DNA from: Burkholderia sp. BCC1644
Lineage (GTDB): Bacteria > Pseudomonadota > Gammaproteobacteria > Burkholderiales > Burkholderiaceae
Direction: 5' to 3'
Length of the DNA stretch: 64,000 nt
NCBI RefSeq assembly: GCF_902833225.1
Contig: NZ_CADFEI010000016.1
Span: 1 to 64,000 of the forward strand
A program made the position numbers and the translations under genes. The notes below the pieces were generated by a model. The model searched no databases. It saw only the letters and a list, made by a program, of their open reading frames with translations, and had not been told where the DNA came from. Shown here piece by piece: positions 26,315 to 34,403 of the stretch. The stretch's first letter is position 1; every line of letters starts with the position of its first letter.

Positions 26315-27066
26315 TCAATCTCCTTTTCCTGCACGGTTTCGGTGCGGATGCGCCGCCAGTCGGCCCGTTCGACGAAGAAGTCGGCCGTGCAGCCGGCCGC
26401 GAGCGCGGCGAGCACCGCGAGCGGCAGCGCGAGCCGGTACGGCAGGTCGAACGCGATCAGCGACACGATGCCGGCGACCGCGACGGCCGCGAGCGTCGAG
26501 CGGTTCGCGACCGCCGACACCATGATCGGGATCAGCGCGAGCGTGCCGGCCAGCTCCAGCCCCCAGCTCGCGGGGAAGAAGCTCGCGAGCAGGATGCCGG
26601 CGAGCGACGACACCTGCCACGACACCCAGCTCGCGAGCGCCATCCCCCAGAAATACGCTTCCTTGCCCGGCACCTGGCCGTAGGCAAAGCCCTGTTTCTG
26701 GAACAGCAGGTAGATCACGTCGCCGTTGAAATAGCCGATCGCGAGACGCCGCCACAGCGGCAGGTAGGAAAAATGGGGTGCAAGCCCTGCGCTGAAGATC
26801 ACGAAGCGCATGTTGACCATCGCGGCCGTGAGCAGCACGGTCCAGATCGGCAGCTTCGCCGCGAGGAGCGGCAGCACCGCGAGCTGCGACGAGCCCGCGT
26901 AGACGAAGATCGACATCGCGCTCGCCTGCCCGAGCGTCATGACCGACTTGCTCATCGCGATGCCGGTGACGAGCCCCCAGGAGAGGATCGCCATCAAGGT
27001 CGGGGAATAGTCGCGCGCGCCCTGGATCAGCGCGAAGCGGTCGGTGGCGGACAATCGAGCGAGCAT
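26311..27066 (-). CDS. azlC: AzlC-family branched-chain amino acid permease
   Basis: 251 residues from ATG 27066; an alternative ATG at 27129 would add an Arg-rich stretch. It has about six to seven membrane segments with the AzlC/YgaZ features MSIFVYAGSSQLAVLPLL and VNMRFVIFSAGLAPHF. It works with the overlapping AzlD-type partner to export branched-chain amino acids. The divergent arrangement with ilvE (194-bp gap) suggests shared physiology. Confidence 0.88.
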   Translation of the reverse strand: MLARLSATDRFALIQGARDYSPTLMAILSWGLVTGIAMSKSVMTLGQASAMSIFVYAGSSQLAVLPLLAAKLPIWTVLLTAAMVNMRFVIFSAGLAPHFSYLPLWRRLAIGYFNGDVIYLLFQKQGFAYGQVPGKEAYFWGMALASWVSWQVSSLAGILLASFFPASWGLELAGTLALIPIMVSAVANRSTLAAVAVAGIVSLIAFDLPYRLALPLAVLAALAAGCTADFFVERADWRRIRTETVQEKEIE

Positions 27067-27198
27067 GGGAAAGCGGGCCGCAGCGGGCGGTTCGTCGGGG
27101 CGCCGGCGCCTCCTGCCGGTACGTCCCATCGTTATTGGAATCGGTACCGGACGATTATAGCGCCGGCCCCGCGCCGACCGACCGGGTCGCCACCAAAT

Positions 27199-27216
27199 GA
27201 CGCTAAAATAAGCGTC
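27199..27216. promoter_or_regulatory. Inverted repeat in the azlC-ilvE divergent promoter region
   Basis: GACGCT-AAAATA-AGCGTC, a perfect 6-bp inverted repeat with a 6-bp AT-rich centre. The centre includes TAAAAT, which could be the -10 element of ilvE. It may be an operator; no known regulator is recognised. Confidence 0.4.
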
Positions 27217-27260
27217 TTTCCGGCTCAACGCTGCATACAACCGCATCCCAGGAGAAATCT

Positions 27261-28184
27261 ATGTCAATGGCCGACCGCGACGGCAAGATCTGGATGGACG
27301 GCAAGCTGATCGACTGGCGCGACGCCAAGATCCACGTCCTGACCCACACGCTGCACTACGGCATGGGCGTCTTCGAGGGCGTGCGCGCGTACAAGGCGGC
27401 CGACGGCAGCACCTCGATCTTCCGCCTGCCCGAGCACACGAAACGTCTGCTGAATTCGGCGAAGATCTTCCAGATGGACGTGCCGTTCGATCGCGAGACG
27501 CTCGAAGCCGCGCAGCTCGAAGTCGTGCGCGAGAACAAGCTCGAGTCGGGCTACCTGCGCCCGATCATCTGGGTCGGCTCGGAAAAGCTCGGCGTGTCGG
27601 CGAAGGGCAACACGATCCACGTCGCGATCGCCGCATGGCCGTGGGGCGCGTACCTCGGCGAGGACGGCCTCGCGAAGGGCATCCGCGTGAAGACGTCGTC
27701 GTTCACGCGCCACCACGTGAACGTGTCGATGGTGCGCGCGAAGGCGTCGGGCTGGTACGTGAACTCGATCCTGGCGAACCAGGAAGCGACGGCCGACGGC
27801 TACGACGAAGCGCTGCTGCTCGACGTCGACGGCTACGTGTCGGAAGGCTCGGGCGAGAACTTCTTCCTCGTGAACAACGGCAAGCTGTACACGCCCGACC
27901 TGTCGTCGTGCCTCGACGGCATCACGCGCGACACGATCATCACGCTCGCGAAGGACGCCGGCATCGAAGTGATCGAGAAGCGCATCACGCGCGACGAGGT
28001 CTACACGGCCGACGAGGCGTTCTTCACCGGCACGGCCGCTGAAGTCACGCCGATCCGCGAGCTCGACAACCGCACGATCGGCAGCGGCGCGCGCGGCCCC
28101 GTCACGGAAAAGCTCCAGTCGGCGTTTTTCGATATCGTGTCGGGCAAGAACGCAAAGTACGCGCACTGGCTGACGAAGGTCTGA
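27261..28184 (+). CDS. ilvE: Branched-chain amino acid aminotransferase
   Basis: 307 residues with an AGGAGA ribosome site. Fold-type IV PLP enzyme: LHYGMGVFEGVRAYK, the PLP lysine in SGWYVNSILANQEA (in the KASGWY context) and the conserved GSGENFFLV plus GTAAEVTPIRELD. It interconverts Leu/Ile/Val and their keto acids as the last biosynthetic step. Followed by a 64-residue zinc-finger protein gene and waaF on the same strand. Confidence 0.96.
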   Translation: MSMADRDGKIWMDGKLIDWRDAKIHVLTHTLHYGMGVFEGVRAYKAADGSTSIFRLPEHTKRLLNSAKIFQMDVPFDRETLEAAQLEVVRENKLESGYLRPIIWVGSEKLGVSAKGNTIHVAIAAWPWGAYLGEDGLAKGIRVKTSSFTRHHVNVSMVRAKASGWYVNSILANQEATADGYDEALLLDVDGYVSEGSGENFFLVNNGKLYTPDLSSCLDGITRDTIITLAKDAGIEVIEKRITRDEVYTADEAFFTGTAAEVTPIRELDNRTIGSGARGPVTEKLQSAFFDIVSGKNAKYAHWLTKV

Positions 28185-28234
28185 GCGCGCCGCGCCACCG
28201 ACCGCCCCACAAAAGAGTGATAAGAGAAAGTCTC

Positions 28235-28429
28235 ATGAGTGAAATCAAGGAAATGCCGCTGGTCGAGCTGACGGCCAAGGATCTTCCCGCCTACTGCCCG
28301 AACCCGGCCATGGCGCGCTGGAGCGCACACCCGCGCGTCTTCATCGACGTGTCGCACGGCGAGGCACGCTGCCCGTACTGCGGCACGCGCTACAAGCTGC
28401 GCGACGGCGAGGTCGTCAAGGGCCACTGA
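28235..28429 (+). CDS. Small CHCC-type zinc-finger protein
   Basis: 64 residues from ATG 28235. It carries the zf-CHCC pattern: a Cys in YCPNP, a His in SAHPRVFIDV, and the pair in CPYCGTRYK. This small domain is shared with the mitochondrial complex I subunit NDUFS6/NUMM; in proteobacteria the role is unknown. Sits 50 bp after ilvE and before a good hairpin terminator, so ilvE and this gene likely form one unit. Confidence 0.85.
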   Translation: MSEIKEMPLVELTAKDLPAYCPNPAMARWSAHPRVFIDVSHGEARCPYCGTRYKLRDGEVVKGH

Positions 28430-28467
28430 GCCCGGGCGGCCGGGCCCGCGGGCCCGCCGACTCGCAA

Positions 28468-28498
28468 GGCGGCGCAGCCGGAAATCCGGCGCGCCGCC
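28468..28498 (+). terminator. Probable terminator of the ilvE unit
   Basis: Thirteen-base-pair stem with one bulged A: GGCGGCGC-A-GCCGG, loop AAAT, CCGGC-GCGCCGCC, followed by GTTCTCC. It lies 39 bp after the zinc-finger gene stop and before waaF. Confidence 0.6.
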
Positions 28499-28569
28499 GT
28501 TCTCCATTCTGGCAACCCGAACGCGGCGCCCGTGCGCCGTGATTCATTACGACATCGGAAGTCGACCTG

Positions 28570-29607
28570 ATGCGTCGAGCGCTGGTTATCGCACCGAACT
28601 GGATCGGTGACGCATTGATGGCGCAGCCACTTTTTGCGCTGCTGAAAAAGCTCCATCCCCGCATCGCGATCGATGCCGTCGCACCCTCGTGGGTCGCGCC
28701 CGTGCTCGAGCGGATGCCCGAGATCCACGATGTCTACGCGACCGATCTCGCGCATGGCAAGCTGCAGCTGCTGCGCCGCTGGCAGCTCGCGAGCGACCTG
28801 CGCGACGTCGGCTACGACGCGGCGTACGTGCTGCCGAATTCGCTGAAGTCCGCGGTGATCCCGTGGCTCGCGAACATCCCGCTGCGGATCGGCTACACGG
28901 GCGAGCACCGCTACGGGCTGCTGAACGTGCGGCACGCGAACCCGACCAAGTCGGGCGAGCGGCCGCCGATGACGACCCACTACGCGGCGCTCGCCTACGC
29001 GCCGGGCGCGAAGCTGCCCGAGTCGATGAAGACGCTGCCCGCGCCGCGCCTCGACGCGGACCTGAACGAGACGGCGCGCGTGTCCGCGCGTTTCAATCTC
29101 GATACGCGCAAGCCGCTCGTCGTGTTCTGCCCGGGCGCCGAATACGGCCCGGCCAAGCGCTGGCCGCCCGAGCACTTCGCGACGCTCGCGACGATCGTTC
29201 ACCAGTCGTTCCCGTATACGCAGATCGTCGCACTCGGCTCGCAGAAGGACGCGGCAGCCGCGCAGGCGATCGCCGACCACGCGCCGAACGTGCGCAACCT
29301 GTGCGGGCAGACGTCGCTGTCCGAGGCATGCGCGCTGATCGCGCGCGCGAACGCGGTCGTCACCAACGATTCCGGCCTGATGCACGTCGCGGCCGCGCTG
29401 CGCCGGCCGCTCGTCGCGCTGTACGGATCGACCGATCCGCGCCACACCCCTCCGCTGTCGGACCTGGCGAAGGTACAATGGCTGCATCTCGAATGCAGTC
29501 CCTGCTTCGAACGCGAGTGCCCGCTCGGCCACCTGAAGTGCCTGCGCGAACTCGGTCCGGAGCAGGTATTCGGCGATTTGCGCGGCATGCTCGTCGGGCA
29601 GCGCTGA
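28570..29607 (+). CDS. waaF: ADP-heptose:LPS heptosyltransferase II
   Basis: 345 residues, glycosyltransferase family 9. Starts MRRALVIAPNWIGDALMAQP, a hallmark of WaaF; further motifs are FCPGAEYGPAKRWPPEHF and NDSGLMHVAAALRRPLVALYG. It adds the second heptose to the lipopolysaccharide inner core at the cytoplasmic face of the inner membrane. It stands alone after the ilvE unit, followed by an unrelated NTF2-like gene. Confidence 0.95.
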   Translation: MRRALVIAPNWIGDALMAQPLFALLKKLHPRIAIDAVAPSWVAPVLERMPEIHDVYATDLAHGKLQLLRRWQLASDLRDVGYDAAYVLPNSLKSAVIPWLANIPLRIGYTGEHRYGLLNVRHANPTKSGERPPMTTHYAALAYAPGAKLPESMKTLPAPRLDADLNETARVSARFNLDTRKPLVVFCPGAEYGPAKRWPPEHFATLATIVHQSFPYTQIVALGSQKDAAAAQAIADHAPNVRNLCGQTSLSEACALIARANAVVTNDSGLMHVAAALRRPLVALYGSTDPRHTPPLSDLAKVQWLHLECSPCFERECPLGHLKCLRELGPEQVFGDLRGMLVGQR

Positions 29608-29722
29608 CCCTGACCGGCAGCGTCGCACGGCGCGCCGGGCAATCCGATTCACCGGTGTACGGCGGCTCCATCCGGGCCGCCGTGCTGAATACGGCGCGCG
29701 ACGCGCGCGAGAGATAACCCCG

Positions 29723-30169
29723 ATGCCACGTTTTGCCCGCCTTTTCGAAGCCGCTGCCGATACGCTGAACGCCTACTACCAGGCCGTCGCCGATGCCAAT
29801 CTCGACGCGCTGCTGGCGTTGTGGATCGACGAGGATTTCGCCAGCTGCGTATGGGCGGACGGCGAGCATCTGCACGGCCTCGACCAGATCCGCAGCGGGC
29901 TCGCGAACCGGCTCGCCACGCGCCCCGTGACGATCGAGCCGCTCGACATCCGCGTGTACGACAGCCTCGGCACGGTCGTCTATACGATCGCCGAAGCGCA
30001 TCAGCAGGCCGACCTGACGGCCGAACCCGACATGGTTTTCGCCACGTACGTGATGATTCACGAGCGCGGCGAGTGGCGCATCGCGCATATTCACGCGAGC
30101 CCGATTCCTGAACAGGCGGCCGGACAATTCGCCGCGAAGATCCGTCACGGGCAGGGTCCGCTGCACTGA
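29723..30169 (+). CDS. NTF2-like / SnoaL-like family protein
   Basis: 148 residues. The pattern of an N-terminal helix (ETLNAYYQAVADANLDALLALW), a central HGLDQIRSGLANRL and C-terminal strands ending with YVMIHERGEWRIAHIHASP is typical of small NTF2/DUF4440-type alpha+beta barrels. These have diverse ligand-binding or enzymatic roles; none can be assigned. Probably cotranscribed with the YheT-like hydrolase gene 33 bp downstream. Confidence 0.75.
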   Translation: MPRFARLFEAAADTLNAYYQAVADANLDALLALWIDEDFASCVWADGEHLHGLDQIRSGLANRLATRPVTIEPLDIRVYDSLGTVVYTIAEAHQQADLTAEPDMVFATYVMIHERGEWRIAHIHASPIPEQAAGQFAAKIRHGQGPLH

Positions 30170-30202
30170 CGAAGAACGAAGCAACGCATTAGCGGGGCGA
30201 TC

Positions 30203-31240
30203 ATGAGTACGGCTTCTCCGCCCACCTCGCCGCTGACCGGGGCCCCGGCCCCCGACGACGATTCATTGCGCTATCGCGCACCGCGCTGGCTGCCGAACAG
30301 CCATGCCCAGACCATCGTGCCCGCGCTGTTCGCACGGCGTCCGGCCGTCGCTTACCGACGAGAGCGATGGGAAACCCCCGACCACGACTTCATCGATCTC
30401 GACTGGGTCGCGCATCTCGACAGCGCGGCGCCGCCGCCCGATGCGCCGCTGTTCGTGCTGTTCCACGGCCTCGAAGGCAGCTCCGGCTCGCACTACGCGC
30501 TCGAGATGATGGCCGCCGCGCGCGCGAAGGGCTGGCACGCCGTCGTACCGCACTTTCGCAGCTGCAGCGGCGAGATCAACCGCCAGCCGCGCTTCTACCA
30601 CCTCGCCGACAGCGCCGAAGTCGACTGGATCCTGCGCCGCCTCGCCGCGCGGCATCGCGGGCCGCTCGTCGCGGCCGGCGTATCGCTCGGCGGCAACGTG
30701 CTGCTGCGCTGGCTCGGCGAGCATCGCAGCGACACGTCGATCCTGCGGGCGGCCGCCGCGATCTCGACGCCGATCGACGTGCACGCGGGCGGCCGCGCGC
30801 TGTCGCAGGGGTTCGCGATGGTCTACACGCGCAGCTTCCTGAAGACGCTCAAGCGCAAGGCGCTCGCGAAGCTCGACCAGTACCCGGGGCTGTTCGACCG
30901 CGAAGCGATGCTGCAGGCCGTGACGATGCGCGACTTCGACGAAGTCGTGACTGCACCGCTGCACGGCTTCACGGACGCCGACGACTACTGGACCAAGGCG
31001 ACGACGCGCCCGCTGCTGCCCGCGATCGACGTGCCGACGCTGATCCTCAACGCCCGCAACGACCCGTTCCTGCCCGAATCGGCGCTGCCGGGCCCGGCCG
31101 ACGTGTCGCCGGCCGTCGAGCTCGACCAGCCCGCGGCCGGCGGGCACGCGGGATTCATGACCGGGCCGTTCCCCGGCCGCCTCGACTGGCTGTCGGCGCG
31201 GGTGTTCGGCTATTGCTCGAAATTCGTCGACCATGGATGA
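30203..31240 (+). CDS. YheT-family alpha/beta hydrolase
   Basis: 345 residues. Opens with YRAPRWLPNSHAQTIVPALF, characteristic of the YheT/UPF0017 group; the nucleophile elbow is GVSLGGNVLLRWLGE (G-x-S-x-G) and a C-terminal His lies in GGHAGFM. These are predicted esterases or hydrolases of unknown substrate. The stop region overlaps the next gene by 8 bp, indicating coupling. Confidence 0.88.
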   Translation: MSTASPPTSPLTGAPAPDDDSLRYRAPRWLPNSHAQTIVPALFARRPAVAYRRERWETPDHDFIDLDWVAHLDSAAPPPDAPLFVLFHGLEGSSGSHYALEMMAAARAKGWHAVVPHFRSCSGEINRQPRFYHLADSAEVDWILRRLAARHRGPLVAAGVSLGGNVLLRWLGEHRSDTSILRAAAAISTPIDVHAGGRALSQGFAMVYTRSFLKTLKRKALAKLDQYPGLFDREAMLQAVTMRDFDEVVTAPLHGFTDADDYWTKATTRPLLPAIDVPTLILNARNDPFLPESALPGPADVSPAVELDQPAAGGHAGFMTGPFPGRLDWLSARVFGYCSKFVDHG

Positions 31241-31817
31241 CATCGTCAGGCAGGCGCTCGCCAAATGGCCGAACGTGCCGCACTGCACCGGCTGGCTGCT
31301 GCTCGACCGGCGCGGCGAATGGCGGCTGCGCGACGACGCCGCGCAGGCGGCCGGCGAACTCGGCTCGCCGATCCGGCATGCGGCGCTGAACGCATTCATC
31401 GGCCGCAACTACGAATGCGATGCGCAGGGCCAGTGGTTCTTCCAGAACGGGCCGCAGCGCGTGTACGTCGAGCTCGCCTATACGCCGTGGGTCGTCCGGC
31501 TCGCGGAGCACGACGGGCAGCTCGCGCTCACCGACCAGACGGGCACACCGTTCGAACCGGACGAAGCGTGGCTCGACGATGCGGGCGGTGTGCTGTTTCA
31601 TGATGGCCGCACGCAGCGCGTCGCGGCGCTGCACGATCACGACCTCGGGCTGTTCGCCGATCACGCGGATTTCGATGCCGGGCCACCCGTGCTGCGCTGG
31701 CGCGACGGCCGCACGCTGCCGCTCGGCAGCATCGTCTGCGCGGACGTGCCCGCCCGGTTCGGCTATGTCGCGAGCCCGGCGCGCTTCGCCAGCCATGCGG
31801 CCGGCGGCGGCAACTGA
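31233..31817 (+). CDS. Conserved protein of unknown function
   Basis: 194 residues, starting inside the 3' end of the YheT-like gene (8-bp overlap). It has no signal peptide or membrane segment and is rich in acidic residues and tryptophan (HCTGWLLLDRRGEWRLRDD; YVELAYTPWVVRL). I recall proteins like this as DUF-type conserved genes of beta-proteobacteria but do not assign a family. The overlap suggests it acts in the same process as the hydrolase. Confidence 0.7.
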   Translation: MDDIVRQALAKWPNVPHCTGWLLLDRRGEWRLRDDAAQAAGELGSPIRHAALNAFIGRNYECDAQGQWFFQNGPQRVYVELAYTPWVVRLAEHDGQLALTDQTGTPFEPDEAWLDDAGGVLFHDGRTQRVAALHDHDLGLFADHADFDAGPPVLRWRDGRTLPLGSIVCADVPARFGYVASPARFASHAAGGGN

Positions 31818-31838
31818 CGCGCAGCCGCGCGACGGCCG

Positions 31839-33533
31839 CTATCCGCGGCCGTTCTTCTCGTCCTCGCGCTCTTCCTTGTAGCGCGCCTCGAATTCCAGCA
31901 GCCGCGCGCCGATGATCGACTGCTCGTAGAACGACACGTCCTTCGCGTCGCGCGCTTCCTTCAACTGCCGGATCGCCGACGGCCACGCGCCGTCGATCGC
32001 GAGTTTCTCCGCGAGCGCACGGCGCCGCGCAAGCACATCGCCCTTCCCGTCACTCGCCTTCGCGAGATAGTCCCACCAGTCCGGCTGCCCGGGATCGGCC
32101 TTCGCCTGTGCACGCGCGAGCGTCTGCGCGTCGGCAAAACGGCGCGCGGCGATCAGCGCCTGCAGATGCGCGACGATCGCCGCGTGCGACGCCGGCCAGC
32201 GCCGCTGCGCGAGCGCCGCGAGCCGCACCGCGTCGTCGGTCCGCCCCGCGCGGCGCGCGATCTCGGCGGCCAGTACGTCGAGGCTCGGCGAACTCGCGTC
32301 CGGATCGTTCTCGCGCCGCTCGCGCGCATCGAACACCGCACGCGCCGACGCGAGTGCCTTGCCGGCCACGTCGTATTCGCCGAGCAACAGGTTCGCGAGC
32401 GCGATGCCGTACCAGTTCGCCGCGACGTTCGGCGCCGTGCGATCGTCGATTTCGAGCTGCATCCGGCGCGCCTCGGCCGCGATGTCGGTCGGCGCACGGT
32501 TCTGCAGGACGCGCAGCCGCGCGCGCACGAACCCGTATTCGGCCGACTGGCGCGGTTGCCGGTACGGCGCGCGGCGCGCGCGATCCTCCATGTCCGCGAT
32601 CCGCTCGCCGGTCAGCGGGTGCGTGCGCGCATACGCCGGCACGCCCGCGTCGCCCATCGACGCGCGGTCGAGCCGTTCGAAGAAGCCCGGCATCCCGTAC
32701 GGGTCGTAGCCCGCCCCCGCCAGCAGCTGGAAGCCGACGCGATCGGCCTCGCGCTCGGCCGAACGCGAGAAGCGCAGCTGGTTGTCGACCGCGTACGCCT
32801 GCCCGCCCACCGCGATCGCGCTGCCGAGATCGCCGCTGCGCGCGAGCACGCCGGCCAGCACGCCGAGCAGCATCGTCGCAAGCGCCGTGTAGCCGGTCTT
32901 CTCGCTTGCGGCGATCATCCGCGCAATGTGCCGCTGCAGCACGTGCCCCATCTCGTGGCCGACCACCGACGCGAGCTCGGACTCGGTCTGCGTCGTGACG
33001 ACGAGCCCGCTGTTGATCCCGATGAAGCCGCCCGGCATCGAGAACGCGTTGATCTGCGGATCGCGCACCGGGAACAGGTCGAAATCCGGCGTATAGCCGC
33101 CGATGAAGCGCGCGGCGGCCGCGGCCGCGAGCCGCGCCGCCATCGCGTTCAGGTAGTCGCGCGCGAGCCAGTCGTCGAGATAGTCGGGATCACGCCGCAC
33201 TTCGCGCATCACTCGCTCGCCGAGCCGGCGCTCGGCCTGCGGCGTCAGCGAACCGCCGGAACCGTCGCCGAGGTCGGGCAGTTCGAGCGCGCGAAGCGGC
33301 GCGCGCAGGCTCGCGACCGGCGCCGACGCACCGCCGGCGCCCGAGAACCGGCTCTCCGCGCCGCCGTACGTGCCGAACACGCCGGTGGCGATGCCGGACG
33401 GCACGGTGGAAATCGCCGGGGAGCCGCCGGTCGCCGGCTCGAGCGGAGGTGGGGAGGCGCTCTGCGCATGGCCACCCGGCGGCAGCGCGAGCGCCGCCGA
33501 CAGCGACACGGCAAGCAACTGTTTGACACGCAT
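31839..33533 (-). CDS. M48-family metalloprotease with TPR region (BepA/YfgC-like)
   Basis: 564 residues from ATG 33533. A Sec signal peptide ends near GGHA-QS (residue ~23). The gluzincin motif is His193-Glu-Met-Gly-His197 (VGHEMGHVLQ) with a downstream Glu in SAEREADRVGF; a Pro/Gly/Ala-rich linker precedes the catalytic domain and the last ~230 residues look like TPR helices. BepA-type proteases check outer membrane protein and LPS-transport assembly in the periplasm. Divergent from moaC, convergent with the small conserved gene. Confidence 0.88.
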   Translation of the reverse strand: MRVKQLLAVSLSAALALPPGGHAQSASPPPLEPATGGSPAISTVPSGIATGVFGTYGGAESRFSGAGGASAPVASLRAPLRALELPDLGDGSGGSLTPQAERRLGERVMREVRRDPDYLDDWLARDYLNAMAARLAAAAAARFIGGYTPDFDLFPVRDPQINAFSMPGGFIGINSGLVVTTQTESELASVVGHEMGHVLQRHIARMIAASEKTGYTALATMLLGVLAGVLARSGDLGSAIAVGGQAYAVDNQLRFSRSAEREADRVGFQLLAGAGYDPYGMPGFFERLDRASMGDAGVPAYARTHPLTGERIADMEDRARRAPYRQPRQSAEYGFVRARLRVLQNRAPTDIAAEARRMQLEIDDRTAPNVAANWYGIALANLLLGEYDVAGKALASARAVFDARERRENDPDASSPSLDVLAAEIARRAGRTDDAVRLAALAQRRWPASHAAIVAHLQALIAARRFADAQTLARAQAKADPGQPDWWDYLAKASDGKGDVLARRRALAEKLAIDGAWPSAIRQLKEARDAKDVSFYEQSIIGARLLEFEARYKEEREDEKNGRG

Positions 33534-33676
33534 GGCAGGATGAAAACGACGCCGTCCCGCGCGCCCGGCGCGCATCGCGGCGTTTGGTCTGAATATTCGG
33601 GTCATTGTACCGGCGCCGCAGTGACTGTCCCGTGCCGCGCGTGCGTCATCTGCGCCCTCGGCAACGCGAACGCCGC

Positions 33677-33685
33677 TGCTATGAT
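33677..33685 (+). promoter_or_regulatory. Candidate extended -10 element of moaC
   Basis: TGCTATGAT fits an extended -10 (TGnTATGAT) about 115 bp before the moaC start, in the divergent gap. No good -35 is evident; this is a weak call. Confidence 0.35.
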
Positions 33686-33801
33686 AAGCGCCCGTTGAGG
33701 CGTTGAATCGGTTCGGGGCGCCGTTACAGGATTCGGCGGCCCGGTCGATCGCGAAGCAGGATCGAGGGACGCACGCGCACTCCGTTCCACTAGAGGATGA
33801 C

Positions 33802-34290
33802 ATGTCAGGACTTACCCATTTCGACGCCGCCGGCCATGCGCACATGGTCGATGTCGGCGGCAAGCAGGAAACCCGGCGCATCGCGATCGCGCGCGGCACG
33901 ATCCGGATGCTGCCGGCCACGTTCGCGCTGATCCGCGACGGCAAGGCCAAGAAGGGCGACGTGCTCGGCGTCGCGCGCATCGCGGCGATCCAGGGCGCCA
34001 AGCGCACGGCCGACCTCATCCCGCTGTGCCACCCGCTCGCGCTGACGCGCGTGGCCGTCGACTTCGAACTCGACGACGCACTGCCGGGCGTCCACTGCGT
34101 CGTGCAGGTCGAAACGTTCGGCCGGACCGGCGTCGAGATGGAAGCGCTGACCGCCGTGCAGGTCGGGCTGCTGACGGTCTACGACATGTGCAAGGCCGTC
34201 GATCGCGGGATGGTGATCACCGACGTGAGCGTGCGCGAGAAGCGCGGCGGCAAGTCGGGGGACTGGAAGGCGGAAGACGCGGCGGAGTGA
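33802..34290 (+). CDS. moaC: Cyclic pyranopterin monophosphate synthase
   Basis: 162 residues from ATG 33802 with AGAGGATGA just upstream. It starts MSGLTHFDAAGHAHMVDVG, and shows AAIQGAKRTADLIPLCHPL and MEALTAVQVGLLTVYDMCKAVDRGM, the MoaC signatures with active-site Lys and His. With MoaA it makes the pterin ring precursor of molybdenum cofactor. It borders the vgrG island; no other mo genes are in the window. Confidence 0.96.
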   Translation: MSGLTHFDAAGHAHMVDVGGKQETRRIAIARGTIRMLPATFALIRDGKAKKGDVLGVARIAAIQGAKRTADLIPLCHPLALTRVAVDFELDDALPGVHCVVQVETFGRTGVEMEALTAVQVGLLTVYDMCKAVDRGMVITDVSVREKRGGKSGDWKAEDAAE

Positions 34291-34403
34291 ATGCGCGGGC
34301 GCCGCCGGCCCGCCAATTCGAGATAAATCCGTTTATCTCATACAATTACCGAATTCCGCACGAGAGAGCGTGCGAACCAGCACAACAAGAGCGAGCACTG
34401 GTG

